Origin: Desulfobacteria bacterium
GTDB taxonomy: Bacteria; Desulfobacterota; Desulfobacteria; Desulfobacterales; C00003060
NCBI GenBank assembly: GCA_030145035.1
Contig: JAQYWL010000511.1
Coordinates: 1-7,930, forward strand
Direction: 5' to 3'
Length of the DNA stretch: 7,930 nt
Shown: positions 6,174-7,930 of the stretch, in pieces
Layout of the letters: each line of letters opens with the position of its first letter
Position numbering within the stretch: position 1 is the first letter of the stretch
Notes under the pieces: generated by a model
The model's database searches: none
What the model was told of the DNA's origin: nothing
What the model saw: the letters and a program-made list of their open reading frames with translations, nothing else
Translations under genes and position numbers: made by a program

Positions 6174-6299
6174 TTTCCTTTTGACGGGAGATGGAGAAAT
6201 CGACGCCCAAGGTAACAAACAACGAAAGAAAAAGCAAAAAAGAATAAAGACGCGGTTTTCGGTTTGCAATCTGCAGAACTAAGCGCTATTATTTCAATG

Positions 6300-6391
6300 A
6301 GTTGTAGAAATTGGAGGCAACTTCTCAATAACTTGGGGATCAAAGAATGCCCGAACTTCTTGAGAAGTTACTGAAAAAAGCCTCAACAACT
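6300..6391. repeat. inverted-repeat element between the two related hairpins
   Basis: aacttctcaa (6319-6328) is the reverse complement of ttgagaagtt (6360-6369). Further out, agttgt (6300-6305) pairs with acaact (6386-6391) and aggc (6315-6318) with gcct (6380-6383). An alternative small hairpin aacttct-tg-agaagtt (6354-6369) uses the same right arm, so two folds compete. The unit directly touches the start of repeat copy B. No gene is seen in it, nor in 6174-6299 before it. Confidence 0.5.
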
Positions 6392-6682
6392 TGTCATTTC
6401 GAGCGAAGCGCCCGCCCTGGCGCGACATGAGAATAATAACCGGTATTATATAAGAACCCGGCCCGCCCTGGCGCGACAGAAGCTGGACAATCTCACGGAG
6501 AGAAAAACCCGGTCTGGGCCAGGGTCTGGGCCAGGGAGAAATCTTTGTTGTGCAACCTGCAGGAAGCGCAAGATTTCTCCCTGCGGTCGACCTGCCCGCC
6601 ATTGCCGTGCCTGCTGGCATTTCAGTTGTCCGGCGACCGTGGCGCTGGCAGGCGGGTCTGCGCACTCTGCGGTGAACTATTA
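6392..6682. repeat. expanded copy B of the hairpin repeat, forming the LOG-like gene leader
   Basis: The modules of copy A recur in the same order: tgtcatttcga (6392-6402), gagaaatctt (6536-6545), a 21-bp block at 6570-6590 that differs from 6111-6131 at one base, and ggtgaactatta (6671-6682, identical to 6154-6165). Extra material separates them: a 17-bp direct repeat cccgccctggcgcgaca (6411-6427 and 6462-6478), the palindrome ATAATA-accgg-TATTAT (6433-6449) and a 12-bp tandem ggtctgggccag x2 (6511-6534). The pair gagaaatctt/aagatttctc (6536-6545, 6570-6579) can form a hairpin. The element ends two bases before the ribosome site of the LOG-like gene. Confidence 0.65.
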
Positions 6683-6692
6683 TGGAGGAGAC

Positions 6693-7145
6693 ATGACCAT
6701 GAAGATGATCGGCGTAATCGGGGCAGGTAGCTGCAACAACGAGGTTTACGAACTGGCACGAGAGGTCGGGGTGGGCATAGCCAAGATGGGTACCATCCTG
6801 GTATGCGGCGGCCTGGGTGGTGTGATGGAAGGTGCTTGCCGCGGTGCTTTTGAAGCAGGAGGCCAGACAGTGGGCATCCTTCCCGGCCATGACAGGACCC
6901 ACGCCAACCCGTATGTCACCATTCCCATCGTGACCGACCTTGGCCATGCCCGAAACGTACTGATCATACGAAGCTCAGACCTGCTTATAGCGATCTCCGG
7001 GGGATACGGTACCCTGTCTGAAATAGGCATTGCCCTTAAACTGGGCAAACCGGTTATTGGGCTTTCAACGTGGCCCAACATCAAGGGGATCCAGTATGTG
7101 GCCACAGCCGAGGAGGCCCTGAATGCCGCTTTGGCCTCAGGCTAG
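6693..7145 (+). CDS. TIGR00725 / LOG-like Rossmann nucleotide-binding protein
   Basis: A 150-residue single-domain protein of the SLOG/LOG-like fold, the usual length for TIGR00725 proteins. Motifs in order: IGVIGAGSC (6-14), VCGGLGGVMEGACRGA (37-52), TVGILPG (59-65), GHARNVLIIRSSDLLIA (84-100) and SGGYGTLSE (102-110). The last is the phosphate-binding GGxGTxxE loop shared with the cytokinin-activating LOG phosphoribohydrolases and with plant/algal molybdenum-cofactor carrier proteins. Bacterial TIGR00725 members have no settled function; binding of a nucleotide-like ligand is the safe inference. I chose ATG 6693 because GGAGGAG (6684-6690) lies just before it. A second in-frame ATG at 6699 would give better spacing and differs by two residues. 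The longer frame back to 6639 lies inside the repeat and is not favoured. The gene is followed by its own hairpin terminator and has no co-directional neighbour. Confidence 0.88.
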   Translation: MTMKMIGVIGAGSCNNEVYELAREVGVGIAKMGTILVCGGLGGVMEGACRGAFEAGGQTVGILPGHDRTHANPYVTIPIVTDLGHARNVLIIRSSDLLIAISGGYGTLSEIGIALKLGKPVIGLSTWPNIKGIQYVATAEEALNAALASG

Positions 7146-7930
7146 GTGACGATCTGGCGGGCCAGATCTGCGACTTTTTTCCCCGCTTATCTCCTCCAAA
7201 ATCCAGTTTTTCACATCCCCAAAAGGATATCTTTCAAAAGTGCCGAAAAAAGGAAGTCTTTTTATCCTCAGTTTTGAGAAAACAGGCGTATAAACACCGC
7301 AAAGAAACTTCGTCAGATTTAATATGGAAAAATGCTCTCCTACAGCTCCGATAAATTCATTTGTGATCTCTTCAAAATCAAAACTGGAAAGGGGCTTTAG
7401 TTCTGTTGAGTTTTGAATTGTTACTTTTCCACTTGTGCAGAATGAACAATGACCACAATATTCTTTTTCGAGATTTTCTCCGAAATATTCCGCGAGTTCT
7501 TTAGAGATACATGAATCATTTTCAAAAAATCCTGTCATATTGTGTATTCTCTGAATGTCATGATCTTCCTTGCTTTGAAATAGTTTATACATTTTCTCAG
7601 TAATCCTATCAATATTGAAAGCTTGGGTCTTTATGTCGTAAACTTCAATTGCCTGTTTGGACTGCAGTTCAATCCATCCTTTTTCTTCAAAATACTCCAG
7701 AGCAGTAATAATACGTTTACGATCTGTATTATAGTTGTTTAGGATTCCCTGAATATCAACATAAGTCCATATTTTCTTTGCACAGCAATGTTTGATGATA
7801 GTTGTGACAAAATGTTTTCTTTCCCCTTGAAAACTGTCAATGATATTTGCCGGTTCAGAATTGTATTTAAAAGAATATTCCTCAGAATATGTGAATTTCG
7901 GTGTGATAATTCCTTCCATATCAAGGTAAA
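7137..7930 (-). CDS. RecQ-type ATP-dependent DNA helicase, C-terminal part (5' end beyond window)
   Basis: The frame is open at the right edge (the codons before the ATG at 7919 read YLD, fitting the family's 'YLdmEGii' strand), so only the C-terminal 263 or so codons are visible and the helicase core lies outside. Counting from that Met, residues about 20-95 fit the RecQ-associated winged-helix region. The zinc-binding motif is C137-ISKELAEYFGE followed by C155-GH-C158-SF-C161. The tail LTKFLCGVYTPVFSKLRIKR (202-221) and FGTFERYPFGDVKNWI (225-240) matches the end of the RecQ-like subfamily with 'LarFLcGi.sPalsr.rl'. The enzyme would unwind DNA 3'-5' in repair or recombination. The region is clearly more A+T-rich than the neighbouring genes, which suggests transfer from an A+T-rich donor. 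Its last 12 or so residues (KSRRSGPPDRHLA) are encoded by the neighbouring gene's terminator and are probably not ancestral. It overlaps the LOG-like gene tail to tail by 9 bp. Confidence 0.85.
   Translation of the reverse strand, partial: YLDMEGIITPKFTYSEEYSFKYNSEPANIIDSFQGERKHFVTTIIKHCCAKKIWTYVDIQGILNNYNTDRKRIITALEYFEEKGWIELQSKQAIEVYDIKTQAFNIDRITEKMYKLFQSKEDHDIQRIHNMTGFFENDSCISKELAEYFGENLEKEYCGHCSFCTSGKVTIQNSTELKPLSSFDFEEITNEFIGAVGEHFSILNLTKFLCGVYTPVFSKLRIKRLPFFGTFERYPFGDVKNWILEEISGEKSRRSGPPDRHLA
7151..7180 (+). terminator. Rho-independent terminator of the LOG-like gene
   Basis: GATCTGGC (7151-7158) and GCCAGATC (7161-7168) form a perfect inverted repeat six bases after the stop codon. 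A run of six T follows at 7175-7180, with six bases between stem and T-tract. The central gg is too short for a loop, so the inner one or two pairs would open. On the opposite strand the same DNA encodes the last residues of the RecQ-type protein. Confidence 0.7.

Noticed and set aside
6392..6682. Short repeats considered as a CRISPR array
   Set aside because: The repeats are of different lengths and types, occur only twice each, and are not separated by uniform spacers.
6294..6947. 217-codon minus-strand frame across the repeats and the LOG-like gene
   Set aside because: It runs antisense through the start of the LOG-like gene and through hairpin repeats. The peptide has no recognisable motif.
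1..7930. tRNA, rRNA or riboswitch genes
   Set aside because: No tRNA cloverleaf with a TTCGA-type T-loop and CCA-side acceptor stem, no rRNA core sequence and no known riboswitch core were recognised on either strand by eye.

Overview
The window looks like an intergenic-rich stretch of a free-living bacterial chromosome. Desulfobacterota (the former Deltaproteobacteria) is the most likely source. This is inferred from the gene set (an FHA protein paired with a PilZ protein, a B12-type radical SAM protein, a COG2509 flavoprotein) and from the interspersed hairpin repeats of the type 'tgtcatttcga' and 'cgcttcgctcctcgcaatgaca' that fill the gaps. No marker gene fixes the taxonomy. No rRNA, tRNA, CRISPR array, prophage or intact transposase is visible.

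Layout. (1) 1-976, minus: the N-terminal 325 codons of a COG2509-type FAD-dependent dehydrogenase, running off the left edge. (2) 977-1356: a leader with small hairpins and a 10-bp palindrome. (3) 1357-2475, minus: a two-gene unit, a double-FHA protein followed 63 bp later by a PilZ protein, which suggests Ser/Thr-phosphorylation and c-di-GMP signalling. (4) 2476-4611: about 2.1 kb without a convincing intact gene. It holds the tail of a response-regulator receiver domain next to a long inverted repeat, a few weak small ORFs and an interspersed repeat, and looks like decayed sequence. (5) 4612-5952, minus: a complete radical SAM protein with an N-terminal B12-binding-like region. (6) 5953-6692: three successive hairpin repeats, two of which share modules; the last forms the leader of the next gene. 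(7) 6693-7145, plus: a TIGR00725/LOG-like Rossmann protein with its own terminator. (8) 7137-7930, minus: the C-terminal part of an A+T-rich RecQ-type DNA helicase, entering from the right edge and converging on the LOG-like gene so that its last codons read through that gene's terminator.

How the genes work together. Only FHA-PilZ looks like a functional operon. The other genes stand alone, separated by repeats. No complete novel system is evident. The best leads are the FHA-PilZ pair with its degenerate second FHA domain, the modular hairpin family around the LOG-like gene, and the recQ 3' end that lies on another gene's terminator.
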